Below, piece after piece: positions 1 to 9,676 of a stretch of DNA of 64,000 bases (its first letter is position 1; each line of letters opens with the position of its first letter). Below the pieces are notes generated by a model that was not told the origin of the DNA, did no database searches, and saw nothing but the letters and a program-made list of their open reading frames with translations. Source of the DNA: Paenibacillus tianmuensis (GTDB taxonomy: Bacteria > Bacillota > Bacilli > Paenibacillales > NBRC-103111); contig NZ_FMTT01000002.1 of assembly GCF_900100345.1 (NCBI RefSeq), positions 163,715-227,714 on the forward strand. The letters run 5' to 3'. Made by a program: the position numbers and the translations under genes.

Positions 1-44
1 GCAATAATCCATTATTCGTTAAGGAAGATAGGAGTGAACCCTGC

Positions 45-1670
45 ATGAAGCCAGCTGTGCTTAAAAAGACAGCACAAGTGACCGTACTGATGCTTATCAT
101 TTCTGTTTTGGTTCCCGTTCTGGCGTTTGCCGCTGCGGGATTCAAAGATTTGAAGTTTGAAAGCAACAACACGGTAACCGGTACGGTGTATTCCGATGTT
201 TACAGCGTGAATGCTACCGTATACGCGTTTGACCCGAACGGAAATCGTTTTGACGTTTCTGACGCCACTTATGTTGACTACGATGTTACAAGCAATGTCT
301 ATAACTACAAATTTACGGTAACGAGCAACACCTATGATTATGTTCGTGTACAAGGGCCTTTTGGCACCTCGGTTGACGGAAAAACAATTACTGGTGCTGT
401 TTACGATTCCGTTCAACGTAACACCGGCGGTAACTCTGGCAATAGCGGTTGCTGCTCCGGCGGCGGTGGCGGCGGTGGTGGCGGGATCTGGGGCTCGGAA
501 ACGATCTACGTGAACTCTGACGGTTCCGTTGATGCCGACCAACTGAAAAATTCGTTCAAGGACCGCGACAAAGTGACGCTGAAGCTGAGTGGCGACATCG
601 CTCTGATTCCGGCTAAAGCGCTTGTCGATTATGTAACGAATTCCAAGAAGGTACTGGTCATCGTTAACAACAACGGCTCGTACAGCATTCCGATCAACGC
701 GCTGAAGCTGCAAGACTTGGCCAGCAAACTGTCGGTAACGACGGATGAGCTGAAGCTGAAAGTAACCATCGCGAAAGCAAATGATGCGACGAAAGACGGC
801 GTAGATAAGGCTGCTAAAGCGCTTGGCGGTACGGTAGCCAGCAATGCTGTCGATTTCGATATCGTCGGTCTTGGCAAAGATCAGAAAACCGCTGCTCTGG
901 ACCTCGGCAACAACTACATCAGCCGGATTCTTCCGCTGAGCAAGGCTGTCGATTCGTCCAAAGCGACAGGCGTTCTGTATAACCCGACAACGGGCAAACT
1001 GAGCTTTGTGCCTGCTGTCTTCTCTTCTTCGACGGATGGTAAAGGCGAAGCAACATTGAAACGCAACGGCAGCAGCATCTATGCCGTGATCGAGATGAAT
1101 AAAACATTCTCCGACATCAACGGCCACTGGGCTGAAAGCTACGTCAAACTGCTGGCTAACAAACTTGTCGTTGACGGGGTAACCGACACGACATTCCAGC
1201 CGGAGCGCAATATCACCCGTGCGGAATTCGCAGCACTGGTTGTTCGCGCACTGGGTCTGGATACGAACAGTGGCAGCAGCACATTTAAAGACGTTGCAGC
1301 TAGCGAGTGGTACGCAAGCGTTGTAGCAGCAGCAGCCAATGCGAAGCTGGTTGACGGCTACGAAGACGGAACGTTCCGTCCGAACGCTACGATCAACCGC
1401 GAAGAGCTGGCGGCTATGGTCGTACGCGCTCTGAACTATGCCAGTGCGAAACCGGACGTCTCGGCTGATAAACAAACTCAACTGTTGGCGAAGTTCAAAG
1501 ACGCAAGCAAAATCGTATGGGCGAAGAACGAAATCGCCACTGCGATTGACGCCGGCATCATCGACGGCATGACGGACGACACGTTGGGCGCCCGCGATAC
1601 GGCGACTCGCGCACAATCCGCAACCATGCTGAAACGCCTGCTCTCCAAAGCAAGCTTCATCAACAACTAA
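45..1670 (+). CDS. S-layer homology (SLH) domain surface protein
   Basis: 541-residue exported protein. Residues 1-29 form a Sec signal peptide (basic start, hydrophobic core, cleavage near AFA-AAG). A Tyr/Val-rich extracellular segment (30-135) follows, then a Cys-Cys pair and a run of nine glycines (about 136-147) acting as a flexible linker, then an unrecognised middle domain. Three SLH modules lie at about 363-411, 421-472 and 490-538, recognisable by F-x-D-(I/V) starts, W at the expected position and the (I/T)-x-R-x-(E/Q) element. SLH triplets in this group bind pyruvylated secondary cell wall polymer, so the protein is probably displayed on the wall. The third module is the most degenerate (GARDTATRAQSA). 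The start is supported by GGAG 8-10 bases upstream. The middle domain's function is not recognised. Confidence 0.9.
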   Translation: MKPAVLKKTAQVTVLMLIISVLVPVLAFAAAGFKDLKFESNNTVTGTVYSDVYSVNATVYAFDPNGNRFDVSDATYVDYDVTSNVYNYKFTVTSNTYDYVRVQGPFGTSVDGKTITGAVYDSVQRNTGGNSGNSGCCSGGGGGGGGGIWGSETIYVNSDGSVDADQLKNSFKDRDKVTLKLSGDIALIPAKALVDYVTNSKKVLVIVNNNGSYSIPINALKLQDLASKLSVTTDELKLKVTIAKANDATKDGVDKAAKALGGTVASNAVDFDIVGLGKDQKTAALDLGNNYISRILPLSKAVDSSKATGVLYNPTTGKLSFVPAVFSSSTDGKGEATLKRNGSSIYAVIEMNKTFSDINGHWAESYVKLLANKLVVDGVTDTTFQPERNITRAEFAALVVRALGLDTNSGSSTFKDVAASEWYASVVAAAANAKLVDGYEDGTFRPNATINREELAAMVVRALNYASAKPDVSADKQTQLLAKFKDASKIVWAKNEIATAIDAGIIDGMTDDTLGARDTATRAQSATMLKRLLSKASFINN

Positions 1671-1705
1671 TTGCTATCACATCATGAACCACTCTCCATG
1701 AACTT

Positions 1706-1750
1706 GGGCCGTTTCTTTTGTCTCTCGCAGACAAGGGCAGCGGCCCTTTT
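1706..1750 (+). terminator. Rho-independent terminator of the SLH gene
   Basis: Outer arms GGGCCG (1706-1711) and CGGCCC (1741-1746) and inner arms TTGTCT and AGACAA around a CTCGC loop, followed by TTTTG. It lies about 35 bases after the stop codon. Confidence 0.75.
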
Positions 1751-1813
1751 GTTAACGAATGTATCTTCCTCGAAAAGGCTTCGGTAAGAATCTTGTAAAG
1801 CAAAGGTGACAAT

Positions 1814-2260
1814 ATGGATTTTAACGAATATATGGCGTTTGTCAGAAAATGCAGTCAAGAGCCCATCCAAGAGCTTACTGAATTAGACTTTAATGATTTA
1901 GAGAAAACTTTAGAAACAAAATTGCCAGCAGAGTTTAAGTCCTATTATTTGGAATATAACGGAAACGACTCTGCTCCAGATGAATGTTGTTATTTGTTTT
2001 TCCCGATAAAATACGGATTTTCTATCGAACGGCGGTTAGAAGTTTATGCAAAACAAGGTATTCACTTTGGAAAAAAGATACCGTTCGCCGGGGATGAATA
2101 CGGACATACTTATGTTTTGTCATTGGAAGATAGCAGCTTTGGAAAAGTACTATTTTTGCAGCATGAATACGAAGATAATCAGGAATATGAGGTTGTTGCC
2201 AATAGCTTTTCTGAATTTTTAACTTCTTTTGTATCCAAAGGAAAGACATTTTTAAGGTAA
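1814..2260 (+). CDS. SUKH (SMI1/KNR4) family immunity-like protein
   Basis: 148-residue soluble protein resembling the SMI1/KNR4 (SUKH) superfamily. It has the early L-P-x-E-F-K-x-Y-Y-x-x-Y-N-G-N core (about 35-50), a central acidic segment, and a closing hydrophobic/aromatic helix (NSFSEFLTSF, about 129-138). Many SUKH proteins are immunity proteins of polymorphic toxins, and orphan copies are often reservoirs of immunity; no toxin gene is adjacent here, so the partner is unknown. AAAGGTGA five bases upstream fixes the start. The gene is monocistronic between two terminators and visibly AT-richer than its neighbours, consistent with acquisition. Confidence 0.75.
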   Translation: MDFNEYMAFVRKCSQEPIQELTELDFNDLEKTLETKLPAEFKSYYLEYNGNDSAPDECCYLFFPIKYGFSIERRLEVYAKQGIHFGKKIPFAGDEYGHTYVLSLEDSSFGKVLFLQHEYEDNQEYEVVANSFSEFLTSFVSKGKTFLR

Positions 2261-2288
2261 ACTGATTGGCCTTAGTTTCCCTAAGATT

Positions 2289-2320
2289 GCCCCGCCGTTC
2301 ATTACAGTCGGCGGGTTTTC
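2289..2320 (+). terminator. Rho-independent terminator of the SUKH gene
   Basis: CCCGCCG (2291-2297) pairs with CGGCGGG (2309-2315) around an 11-base loop, followed by TTTTC. Confidence 0.85.
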
Positions 2321-2415
2321 TGTATCCATCTTACTCCTCGTCCTCAAGTTCTCAAGTTCAAGCAAAAGGGGATATACTACAAGAAGGAAATTCATTGCAA
2401 GAACGGAGGCAGTCG

Positions 2416-2775
2416 ATGTCAATAGCCATCATTGTGGAAGGAAAAAACGACAAAACTAGGCTTCGCCGCCTGCTGACAGAGGACATCATCATCGTTTGTA
2501 CCTTCGGATCGCTGAATACGGATCGTTTGGAAGAGTTGAAGAAAAAGATCTTAACGCGCGACGTGTACTTGTTTACGGACAATGACCCCTCGGGCAAAAA
2601 AATACGCGCCATTCTCCGGGATACGTTTCCGGATGCCGAACAAATGTATACACGGCGCGGCTATGCAGGCGTCGAAGGCACGCCAGACGAGTACCTTATT
2701 CAGCAATTGGAAAAGGCCGGGCTGGAGGAGTTTATTATTTATCCCCCGATAATCCCGACCTTTGAGAAGTTTTAG
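2416..2775 (+). CDS. Small Toprim-domain protein (YusF/RNase M5-like)
   Basis: 119-residue protein that is essentially a single Toprim fold. The glutamate motif is I-I-V-E-G-K-N-D (residues 5-12) and the DxD motif is F-T-D-N-D-P-S-G-K (about 53-61), the two metal-binding elements of primases, topoisomerases, OLD nucleases and RNase M5. It resembles the stand-alone small Toprim proteins of Bacilli such as YusF, and is shorter than true RNase M5, so 5S rRNA maturation cannot be assigned. I chose the ATG at 2416 because AACGGAGG lies just upstream; the same frame stays open to 2266 but would run through the preceding terminator. A nucleic-acid phosphotransfer role is inference. Confidence 0.8.
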   Translation: MSIAIIVEGKNDKTRLRRLLTEDIIIVCTFGSLNTDRLEELKKKILTRDVYLFTDNDPSGKKIRAILRDTFPDAEQMYTRRGYAGVEGTPDEYLIQQLEKAGLEEFIIYPPIIPTFEKF

Positions 2776-3698
2776 CCTATAAATTTTATTAAATAAATAA
2801 CCAGCGTTACCGTAAAAATGCTAAATATCGTTGAGGAAAACACCGCCTGCGACGAAAATTCCGGTTCATTGTCGTATTCGACGGCGATGAGCACGCTGCT
2901 TAGCGATGTCGGCACCGCGCAGGACAGCACAAGCGCCTGCGCCATGAGCCCTTCGATCCCCATTAGCATGACGATCAGAAATCCGACGGCCGGGCCCACA
3001 CAGAGCCTCAGCACGTTCGACAGCATGACATCCGTCAGGTTGAACGTCCATTTCATGCTTCCCAATTGTACCCCGAGCGTCAAAAGAGCGGTTGCAATAA
3101 ACGCGTCCGATACATAATTGATCGGAGCATACACCGGTCCCGGAATAGGAATGTCCAGCCCCTTCATCAAAAACGCGATCGGAATGATGTAGATAACCGG
3201 CAGCGTCAGGATCGTGCGGAGCGTCTGCTTCATGTCGTTGCGCTTAGAAGCATTAACGGCATATATGCCGTATGTGTTCGGCAGAAGACTCTGCATCATC
3301 ATAATGATAATCTGAATCGACAAGGTGAACGCGTCCCCGACAAACACGAGCTGGTTAAGCGGAATCGCATAGTTCGCGCTGTTGTAAAAAATAACGCTGT
3401 TGCGCATCGCCGGGATCATGCCGCCCTTATATCCCCGCAGACGGATCACGACTTCCATCAAAAGAAACATCGCGGCAAAAAACAGGACGAAAAACAGCAG
3501 CGTTTGTCCGAGAACAGCTAGCGAGAGCGACGATTCATACAGCATTTTGAAGACGAGCGCCGGAGAGAATAAGTAAAAATTCAATTTGGAAAGCGTCCTG
3601 ATATCGAGCTTGAATGCCCGGTACAAAATGACGCCTATCGCAATCATGATGGTCAGCGGAACGACATTATTGAGCAAGATGTATGTAAAATAAGTCAT
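2772..3698 (-). CDS. AEC (auxin efflux carrier) family permease
   Basis: 308-residue integral membrane protein with about ten transmembrane helices in two halves separated by a loop near 150-165. N-terminal VPLTIMIAIGVILYR, the N-S-(A)-N-Y central region (SVIFYNSANYAIPLNQ, about 104-119) and C-terminal SCAVPTSLSSVLIAVEYD are typical of AEC (TC 2.A.69) permeases, which move organic anions such as malate or malonate or auxin-like compounds. The substrate cannot be read from sequence. It follows the Sco gene by 26 bases on the same strand and may be co-transcribed, but there is no functional link. Its ribosome binding site is weak (AAGG about 13 bases upstream). Confidence 0.8.
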   Translation of the reverse strand: MTYFTYILLNNVVPLTIMIAIGVILYRAFKLDIRTLSKLNFYLFSPALVFKMLYESSLSLAVLGQTLLFFVLFFAAMFLLMEVVIRLRGYKGGMIPAMRNSVIFYNSANYAIPLNQLVFVGDAFTLSIQIIIMMMQSLLPNTYGIYAVNASKRNDMKQTLRTILTLPVIYIIPIAFLMKGLDIPIPGPVYAPINYVSDAFIATALLTLGVQLGSMKWTFNLTDVMLSNVLRLCVGPAVGFLIVMLMGIEGLMAQALVLSCAVPTSLSSVLIAVEYDNEPEFSSQAVFSSTIFSIFTVTLVIYLIKFIG

Positions 3699-3724
3699 GT
3701 CAATTCGGTGCCTTAGCCGCTTGC

Positions 3725-4333
3725 CTAGGATTCCTTGCTAACTTGAATCAAATCGTTTGCGATTCCTTCGATATCTATATTTTCGTCGTTACCCGAATAG
3801 TAGGTCCGCACGTCGCCTTTACCGTCGACCAGTAAAAATAAGTTCGCATGCGTAAAATCGCCGGTTTTCGGGTCTTTGGTTACGAGGACGTCGAACTTCT
3901 TCGCAAGGTCCGCCGTATAGGCCTCGTCGCCGCGCAGGAAATACCAGCCCTTATAATCCGGATGATAACGGCCGGAAAATTCCTTAAGCCGTTCAGGCGT
4001 ATCCCGCGTCGGATCGAATGTGATGGAAAGAAGCGCCGTCTTTGTGCCGAACATGCCCTTTTTCACCAAGACGTCCTGAATTTTAGACAGGTTGTAGGTC
4101 GTTGGCGGACAGACGTCAGGGCAATGCGAAAAATAGAAATATATCAGCTTTGCTTTTCCTGCCGTATCAGCCATCGTTACCGTCTTGCCGTCTAGGTTTT
4201 CCAGTTTGAAATCCGGCGCCTTCTTGAGCACCCCGATTTTTTTCTCCGGACCTTTCATCAGCATATAAGCCAATGTTGCGATCAAACCAACCAACAGCAC
4301 CATGACGACGATTTTAAAACCGGTTTTCTGCAT
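3725..4333 (-). CDS. Sco1/SenC copper chaperone for cytochrome c oxidase
   Basis: 202-residue membrane-anchored thioredoxin-fold protein that delivers copper to the CuA site of cytochrome oxidase. Residues 6-26 form the membrane anchor; the extracytoplasmic domain carries the copper-binding C-P-D-V-C (Cys71, Cys75) and the distal ligand His162 (D-F-T-H-A-N). I start at the ATG at 4333, which has GGAAGGTGA eight bases upstream; the frame stays open to a TTG at 4360, a poorer start. It lies just downstream of ctaB on the same strand, matching a role in oxidase biogenesis. A hairpin with a T run (4357-4392) separates the two, so sco may be expressed by read-through. Confidence 0.9.
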   Translation of the reverse strand: MQKTGFKIVVMVLLVGLIATLAYMLMKGPEKKIGVLKKAPDFKLENLDGKTVTMADTAGKAKLIYFYFSHCPDVCPPTTYNLSKIQDVLVKKGMFGTKTALLSITFDPTRDTPERLKEFSGRYHPDYKGWYFLRGDEAYTADLAKKFDVLVTKDPKTGDFTHANLFLLVDGKGDVRTYYSGNDENIDIEGIANDLIQVSKES

Positions 4334-4356
4334 TTCATCGCTCACCTTCCCATTGT

Positions 4357-4392
4357 TCAAAAAATAAATCCCAAGGCCGGAGCCAAGGGATT
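4357..4392 (-). terminator. Intercistronic hairpin between ctaB and sco
   Basis: On the minus strand AATCCC (4392-4387) pairs with GGGATT (4372-4367), with an inner GGC/GCC stem, followed by TTATTTTTTG. It looks like an intrinsic terminator ending 23 bases before the sco start codon. Confidence 0.65.
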
Positions 4393-4425
4393 GTCATCCA
4401 CCGTGCTGCACCGTTCGCAAATACC

Positions 4426-5364
4426 TTAAGGTAAAGGAGTGGTGCTGATGACCATGATGATATACAGCAAGGTCAAATAGTTAATGGAGTAAATAAACAT
4501 TTTTTTGGCCCATTGCACTTCGTCTTCCGCTTTGAACCCTTTGAGGCTCAAGAACGCCCAGTACAAGCCCATGATCGTAGCCGCGAAGAAGTAAAGCTCT
4601 CCTACAAAACCAAGCCAGTACAGCAAAAGCGAAACGGGCACAAGCAGTACGATATAACGAATCATCGCCATCTTGGTAATGTACGTTCCTTTGACTACCG
4701 GCAGAAGCGGGAAGCCGGCTGCGCGGTATTCTTCCATCCGGCGAATGCCAAGCGCCCAGAAATGCGGCGGCTGCCACAGAAACATAATGCCGTACAGAAT
4801 AAGCCCCGCGGCATCGATCTGTCCCTGAACGGCGCAGTAGCCAAGCAGCGTAGGCATCGCGCCGGAAAAGCTGCCGACGAACGTGCTCCATACGGATGAA
4901 CGCTTAAACCATGCGGTATAAATCCATACGTAAATGAACAAACCGAGTAAACTTAGCAGAGCGGTAAGTGGATTCGTCAAGAACCACAGCACTGCAAGGC
5001 CGACAACGCCGAGTACGATGCCGTACCATAATACGGTCTGCGGAGCAATGCTGCCTACTGCGGTAGCACGCTTTTGCGTCCGGGTCATTTTCTTGTCCAT
5101 GTCCCGGTCCAAATAGTTATTCAGCACGCAGCCGGACGCCATGACCAACACGCTCCCGAGCAGCATATATATCAATTTATCCCACTGGATATGCCAGCCG
5201 GAAGCGACCCAAAAGCCGCCAAATGCCGTAATCGCGTTGGAAAATAAAATGCCGGGTTTGGCGAGATTCACAAAATCTCTCCACGTAGCCGACGAGTTGA
5301 CAGCGGCGTCCGCTTCAATATTTGTCGTCTCTACACCCATCCCCAAGCCTGCCTGTTTTTCCAC
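4426..5364 (-). CDS. ctaB: Protoheme IX farnesyltransferase
   Basis: 312-residue polytopic UbiA-family prenyltransferase that converts heme B to heme O for heme-copper oxidases. It shows the Asp-rich prenyl-diphosphate site N-N-Y-L-D-R-D-M-D-K-K-M with the following T-R-T-x-K-R, the second conserved loop Y-T-x-W-F-K-R, and W-Q-P-P-H-F-W-A-L before the fifth helix, with about nine membrane helices. I chose the GTG at 5364 because AAGGGGG lies eight bases upstream; the frame is open to 5469 but that extension would include the promoter and is not family-like. A sigma-A promoter is visible upstream. No ctaCDEF genes are in view. Confidence 0.93.
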   Translation of the reverse strand: MEKQAGLGMGVETTNIEADAAVNSSATWRDFVNLAKPGILFSNAITAFGGFWVASGWHIQWDKLIYMLLGSVLVMASGCVLNNYLDRDMDKKMTRTQKRATAVGSIAPQTVLWYGIVLGVVGLAVLWFLTNPLTALLSLLGLFIYVWIYTAWFKRSSVWSTFVGSFSGAMPTLLGYCAVQGQIDAAGLILYGIMFLWQPPHFWALGIRRMEEYRAAGFPLLPVVKGTYITKMAMIRYIVLLVPVSLLLYWLGFVGELYFFAATIMGLYWAFLSLKGFKAEDEVQWAKKMFIYSINYLTLLYIIMVISTTPLP

Positions 5365-5437
5365 CTCTATGCAACCCCCTTGTGTGAAGAATTCAAAAAT
5401 GATTGTGATATCCTTCACTCTTGAAAAGATCCTCTTT

Positions 5438-5466
5438 ATCATAACAACCTGCGAACCTTTTGACAA
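5438..5466 (-). promoter_or_regulatory. Sigma-A promoter of ctaB
   Basis: TTGTCA (5466-5461), 17-base spacer, TATGAT (5443-5438), placing the transcript start near 5431, about 67 bases before the ctaB start codon. Confidence 0.75.
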
Positions 5467-5637
5467 CAAAGGATAGCGTTGTTCAAAATATTGTCGAATC
5501 CCCCATCAAGGGACGAGAGCGGTTGTGCGCTTGGAGACGCCGGACATGCACCGCATATTTTCTTGAATATCATCGGAAAATACAAGGAGCGGCGAACCCC
5601 TGCTTTTTCCGTCTAAGACCAGAGACATTGACTGGAA

Positions 5638-6492
5638 TTACTTAGGAACCCTCAACACTTCCTTGCCGAACGCTTCCGTACGGATATAACGCCAAGCTTC
5701 GTCCAGCAGCTCTTGGACATCCCCGACACGATAGCCGAGGACAGAAACGGCAAGCCCGTGCTTGTAAGTCAAGCTTACGCCATAGTAAAGCTCCGAATCG
5801 GCCGCAGAAGCGGGAACAAAGCCGTTCAGCCGCTCGCGCAGCCCTTCCACAAGCCCTGTGTCAGTCCGGTCGGAGAACAGATACAGCGTCCCCAGATGCG
5901 TATAAAGATCCCAGCGGGCCATGGAACGCGGCGTCTCAAGCTGCGGCTCCACCCGCTGTCTGGCGCTGAAGATCAGCTCGTCGTCGCGGCGGACCGATAA
6001 CGTGTTTTGGTAACGGGCATAATGAAACCGTTCGCCGCGATGCGTCCGGCCTGGGCAGACGATTTCGCTCAGCACCAAGGATGAGCCCGGCTCCAGCTCG
6101 ACGATCGTCTCGTTGCAAAACGAAGCGGCCTGGTACAGCATCAGCGGCTCCGGCATATATTCCACGTAAGCTCCCTGTCGGAGCTCGAGCCTTTGCAGCT
6201 GTGCGCTCGGACGAGGGACATCCCAACCCGTTTTGTGCGACGGATGCACCTTTGTGTAGGACTGGTTGGTCACATGAACGTTCGTATCCTCTCCGAACCG
6301 CCATGTCAGCTCGTATCGGTCGCCCGCCATAATTCCCGGGGATGCGTCCATGACGTAAACGCCAAGCTGCCCGCCGCCGAACGGAAACGTCTTCGCAATC
6401 TTGAGCGGATACGATTGCGCATGATTCCTGAGCTGTGTTACGCCGTCCGCCGCCGAAAAGTACGCGTCAATGCAGCCCGTCACTTCAGGCAT
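5638..6492 (-). CDS. ureD: Urease accessory protein UreD
   Basis: 284-residue urease accessory protein that binds the apo-urease and, with UreF and UreG, forms the complex through which nickel and CO2 reach the active site. Family hallmarks are the N-terminal aromatic-rich strand, P-G-I-M-A-G-D (about 52-58), T-N-Q-S-Y-T-K-V-H region (about 74-83), Y-x-P-E-P-L-M-L-Y (about 112-120), and L-S-E-I-V-C-P-G-R near the middle. Its start overlaps the end of ureG by eight bases, showing translational coupling at the distal end of the urease operon. No terminator was recognised between its stop and the ctaB promoter. Confidence 0.92.
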   Translation of the reverse strand: MPEVTGCIDAYFSAADGVTQLRNHAQSYPLKIAKTFPFGGGQLGVYVMDASPGIMAGDRYELTWRFGEDTNVHVTNQSYTKVHPSHKTGWDVPRPSAQLQRLELRQGAYVEYMPEPLMLYQAASFCNETIVELEPGSSLVLSEIVCPGRTHRGERFHYARYQNTLSVRRDDELIFSARQRVEPQLETPRSMARWDLYTHLGTLYLFSDRTDTGLVEGLRERLNGFVPASAADSELYYGVSLTYKHGLAVSVLGYRVGDVQELLDEAWRYIRTEAFGKEVLRVPK

Positions 6493-7153
6493 GGCTATCG
6501 CTGTATTCTCGCTCGACCCAAGCCACGATGTCGTCGAGCCCTTGTCCGTCGAACAAGTTGGAGAAGACGAACGGTCGGTCGCCGCGCATTTTTACCGTAT
6601 CCTCCTCCATGACCTTCAAGGAAGCCTTAACGTGCGGGGCGAGATCGATTTTGTTAATGACCAGCATATCGGAGCGGATGATGCCGGGCCCGCCTTTGCG
6701 CGGAATTTTTTCTCCCTGCGCCACATCAATGATATAAATAAACCGGTCCACCAGCTCCGGGCTGAATGCCGCCGCCAGGTTGTCCCCGCCGCTTTCTATG
6801 AAGATGATGTCCAGGTGCGAAAAGCGGCGCTCCAGTTCCTCGACCGCTTCGAAATTCATCGAGGCGTCCTCGCGAATCGCCGTATGCGGGCAGCCGCCCG
6901 TCTCTACCCCGATAATCCGTTCGGCCGGCAGCGCTTCCGAACGTATCAAAATATCCGCGTCTTCCTTCGTATAAATATCGTTGGTGATTACGGCAATGCT
7001 GTACTTTCCGTTCAGCTTCCGCGCCAGCCGTTCCACAAGCGCTGTTTTACCCGAGCCGACCGGTCCGCCGATTCCGATACGCATCGGACGTTCGAGCTGA
7101 CGATCCTCCGGCGTTTCCCAATGATGGTGATGATGCGTTCCTCCTTGACACAT
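6485..7153 (-). CDS. ureG: Urease accessory GTPase UreG with His-rich N terminus
   Basis: 222-residue SIMIBI-class GTPase that hydrolyses GTP while nickel is transferred to urease. The P-loop G-P-V-G-S-G-K-T is at 30-37, the metal-binding C-P-H follows G-V-E-T-G-G (about 84-91), and N-K-I-D is the guanine specificity motif. Ahead of the family core there is an extra segment, M-C-Q-G-G-T followed by five histidines (residues 7-11). The start is secure: AAAGGAGGG lies seven bases before the ATG. The operon has no ureE, the usual nickel metallochaperone, so the His tract may compensate, as proposed for plant UreG. The stop overlaps ureD. Confidence 0.95.
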   Translation of the reverse strand: MCQGGTHHHHHWETPEDRQLERPMRIGIGGPVGSGKTALVERLARKLNGKYSIAVITNDIYTKEDADILIRSEALPAERIIGVETGGCPHTAIREDASMNFEAVEELERRFSHLDIIFIESGGDNLAAAFSPELVDRFIYIIDVAQGEKIPRKGGPGIIRSDMLVINKIDLAPHVKASLKVMEEDTVKMRGDRPFVFSNLFDGQGLDDIVAWVEREYSDSHA

Positions 7154-7208
7154 GGTTAAAGCCCTCCTTTGTTTAGAAAATAAGGTTATGATAAAAAGAA
7201 TTCTGACT

Positions 7209-7910
7209 CTACGACATGAACAGCCGCGAATAAAGCCCTTCGTGCCGCATCATGGCGATTTCCGCCTGCGGCGTGCTGGAAAAACCGTCCTCCAACGGGT
7301 CCAAATGAGCAAAGCGCAGCCACGCCTCCCGGATGGAAGGAAGTAGCGCGGCAAGCAGCCGTTGGCCGTCGGTTTGACCAAGCGACATCAGGCGCAAGCC
7401 GCTGTTGATGCCGGTCGTTACGCATGTGTACAAGTATCCTTCGGCGGCTGCCGGCAGCGGCACGCCAAGCTGCAGGCTGATCCAGCCATGGACGAGCGGA
7501 TGGGTGCCGACGCATCGCCCGTCCCGCATTGCCTCAGCCAGCGGCCCCCACTCCAGCTGCGGGTATATGGCGCGGGCAAGCTGGAGCAGCCTGCGGCCCA
7601 TTTTGGCCACGCCTTCCCGCGTCTCGGCAGATGCCCGCTGCACATGCTGTGTCCGGTCGACAAGCCACAGCTCCTCCCATCGCTCGCTGGGAGCGTAGCA
7701 GTACACCGCTTTGACGGCCAAGGCATCGACCGGCGCCCAGCTGTGAAACAGCATCGCTAACATATAATCTTTTAGCTGATCCGGCCTTTCGATCCGGCCG
7801 TCCTGCACCAGCGTCTCCAGACCGAACGAGTGGGAAAACCCTCCGATCGGCACCGCCGAGTCCAATAGCTGCGTATAGGCAAGCCAAGAAAAATCTGTGG
7901 TGTGCTCCAT
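7209..7910 (-). CDS. ureF: Urease accessory protein UreF
   Basis: 233-residue all-helical accessory protein that bridges UreD and UreG and gates GTP hydrolysis during urease activation. Recognised by [18 protein letters not shown] near residues 15-35 and by the C-terminal [12 protein letters not shown] region. I chose the ATG at 7910, preceded by AGGAGG with a ten-base gap; a nine-codon upstream extension would swallow this site. It follows ureC by 27 bases and precedes ureG by 55, in the usual C-F-G-D order minus ureE. Confidence 0.92.
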   Translation of the reverse strand: MEHTTDFSWLAYTQLLDSAVPIGGFSHSFGLETLVQDGRIERPDQLKDYMLAMLFHSWAPVDALAVKAVYCYAPSERWEELWLVDRTQHVQRASAETREGVAKMGRRLLQLARAIYPQLEWGPLAEAMRDGRCVGTHPLVHGWISLQLGVPLPAAAEGYLYTCVTTGINSGLRLMSLGQTDGQRLLAALLPSIREAWLRFAHLDPLEDGFSSTPQAEIAMMRHEGLYSRLFMS

Positions 7911-7937
7911 GGCGCGGCCGCCTCCTAACGATTGCAT

Positions 7938-9674
7938 TCAGAACAAAAAATACCGCTGCGCCATCGGCAGCACGCTGGCCGGCTCGCAGGTGACCGACTG
8001 CCCGTCCACCTTCACCTCATATGTTTCCGGATCGACTTCAATGCCCGGCGTTTCTCCGTTGTGGATCATATCCTTCTTCGTCACGCTGCGGCAATTGCGG
8101 ACCGGCTCGATCCGCTTCAACAGCCCCAGCTCAAGGTGAACGCCGTTATCGTAAGCCGCCTGTGAAACGAACATGATGCTGTGCCGCAGTGCCCGTCCGA
8201 AAGCGCCGAACATCGGCCGGCCGAACACGGGCTGCGGCGTCGGGATTGAAGCGTTCGGATCGCCCATCTGGGCGTAAGCAATGATGCCGCCCTTGAGCAC
8301 CATGTCGGGCTTCACCCCGAAAAAGGCGGGGCTCCATACGACGAGATCGGCCAGCTTGCCGATTTCGACCGAGCCGACCAGATGCGCGATGCCATGAGTC
8401 AGCGCTGGATTGATCGTATATTTCGCAATGTAGCGTTTGATGCGGAAATTATCGTTATCCGGTGTATCGCTGGCCGGACCCGGGCCATCGGGCGCAGGCA
8501 AATGCCCGCGCTGCTTCTTCATCTTGTCCGCCGTCTGCCATGTCCGGGTAATCACTTCCCCTACCCGGCCCATCGCTTGCGAATCGGAGCTAATCATGCT
8601 GAAGACGCCAAGGTCGTGTAAAATATCTTCCGCCGCGATCGTTTCGGGACGGATGCGGGAATCCGCAAACGCCACGTCTTCCGGGATGCGACTGTCGAGA
8701 TGATGGCAGACCATCAGCATGTCGAGATGCTCTTCGACGGTGTTGATCGTATACGGCCGGGTCGGATTCGTCGACGACGGCAGAACGTTAAGCTCGGAAG
8801 CGATGCGGATAATGTCGGGCGCATGCCCTCCTCCGGCGCCTTCCGTGTGATAGGTATGAATCGTACGCCCGCCGATCGCACGAATCGTATCTTCGACAAA
8901 CCCGGACTCGTTCAGCGTATCCGTATGAATCGTCACCTGCACGTCGTAGCGGTCGGCTACAGCGAGGCAAGCGTCGATGGCCGCCGGTGTCGTCCCCCAA
9001 TCCTCGTGCAGCTTCAGCCCGATGGCCCCCGCCTCGACTTGCTCCGCGAGCGGTTCCAGGAATGCGGCGTTGCCTTTGCCCGTGAACCCGAGGTTCATCG
9101 GGAACGCCTCCGCCGCCTCAAGCATCCGGCGCATATGCCATGCGCCGGGGGTGCACGTCGTCGCGCTCGAGCCTGCCGCCGGGCCCGTACCGCCGCCGAT
9201 CATCGTCGTTACGCCGGACGACAGCGCCGTCTCGATCTGCTGCGGACATATATAATGGATATGCGTATCGATGCCCCCGGCCGTGACGATCTTGCCTTCG
9301 CCCGCGATGACTTCCGTCGATGCTCCGGCAATCATGCCCGGATGTACGCCGTCCATAATGTCCGGGTTCCCCGCCTTCCCGATGCCGACGATGATTCCGT
9401 CCTTGATGCCGATATCCGCTTTGACGATCCCGCCGTGGTCGATAATGACGGCATTCGTAATTAGCGTGTCCAGCACGCCCTGGTCCCGCGTATGGCGCGA
9501 CGACTGACCCATCCCGTCGCGGATGACCTTGCCGCCGCCGAATTTGCACTCCTCTCCATAAACGGTAAAGTCATACTCGATTTCAGCCCATAAGTCCGTA
9601 TCGGCCAGACGCACCTGATCGCCGACGGTCGGTCCGAACATGAGGGCGTACGATTTACGGTCCATCTCTGCCAC
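7938..9674 (-). CDS. ureC: Urease subunit alpha (catalytic)
   Basis: 578-residue catalytic subunit of the nickel enzyme that hydrolyses urea to ammonia and carbamate. All active-site elements are visible: nickel ligands in T-H-I-H-Y (His138, His140), the carbamylated lysine in G-L-K-L-H-E-D-W-G (Lys221), further ligands His250 and His276, the mobile-flap Cys-His of M-V-C-H-H-L-D (Cys323, catalytic His324) and the Asp ligand in S-S-D-S-Q-A-M-G-R (Asp365). Nothing catalytic is missing. The start is taken as the GTG at 9674, with AAGGAGG nine bases upstream and only two bases after the ureB stop. Length matches bacterial UreC (about 570). Confidence 0.97.
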   Translation of the reverse strand: MAEMDRKSYALMFGPTVGDQVRLADTDLWAEIEYDFTVYGEECKFGGGKVIRDGMGQSSRHTRDQGVLDTLITNAVIIDHGGIVKADIGIKDGIIVGIGKAGNPDIMDGVHPGMIAGASTEVIAGEGKIVTAGGIDTHIHYICPQQIETALSSGVTTMIGGGTGPAAGSSATTCTPGAWHMRRMLEAAEAFPMNLGFTGKGNAAFLEPLAEQVEAGAIGLKLHEDWGTTPAAIDACLAVADRYDVQVTIHTDTLNESGFVEDTIRAIGGRTIHTYHTEGAGGGHAPDIIRIASELNVLPSSTNPTRPYTINTVEEHLDMLMVCHHLDSRIPEDVAFADSRIRPETIAAEDILHDLGVFSMISSDSQAMGRVGEVITRTWQTADKMKKQRGHLPAPDGPGPASDTPDNDNFRIKRYIAKYTINPALTHGIAHLVGSVEIGKLADLVVWSPAFFGVKPDMVLKGGIIAYAQMGDPNASIPTPQPVFGRPMFGAFGRALRHSIMFVSQAAYDNGVHLELGLLKRIEPVRNCRSVTKKDMIHNGETPGIEVDPETYEVKVDGQSVTCEPASVLPMAQRYFLF

Positions 9675-9676
9675 GG

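Noticed and set aside
12..1616. 534-codon open frame antisense to the SLH gene
   Set aside because: No ribosome binding site or protein-like domains; it mirrors the codon bias of the real gene, whose three SLH modules are clear.
2772..3698. AEC permease as the malonate transporter (MdcF-like)
   Set aside because: MdcF belongs to this family, but the gene is about 50 kb from mdc on the other strand beside oxidase assembly genes; the link is not supported.
5470..5637. Gene or terminator between ureD and the ctaB promoter
   Set aside because: A 61-codon plus-strand frame there lacks a ribosome binding site and domain; no convincing hairpin with T run was found.
8700..9464. 254-codon open frame antisense to ureC
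   Set aside because: Arg-rich shadow frame of a GC-rich gene with all urease motifs on the other strand.
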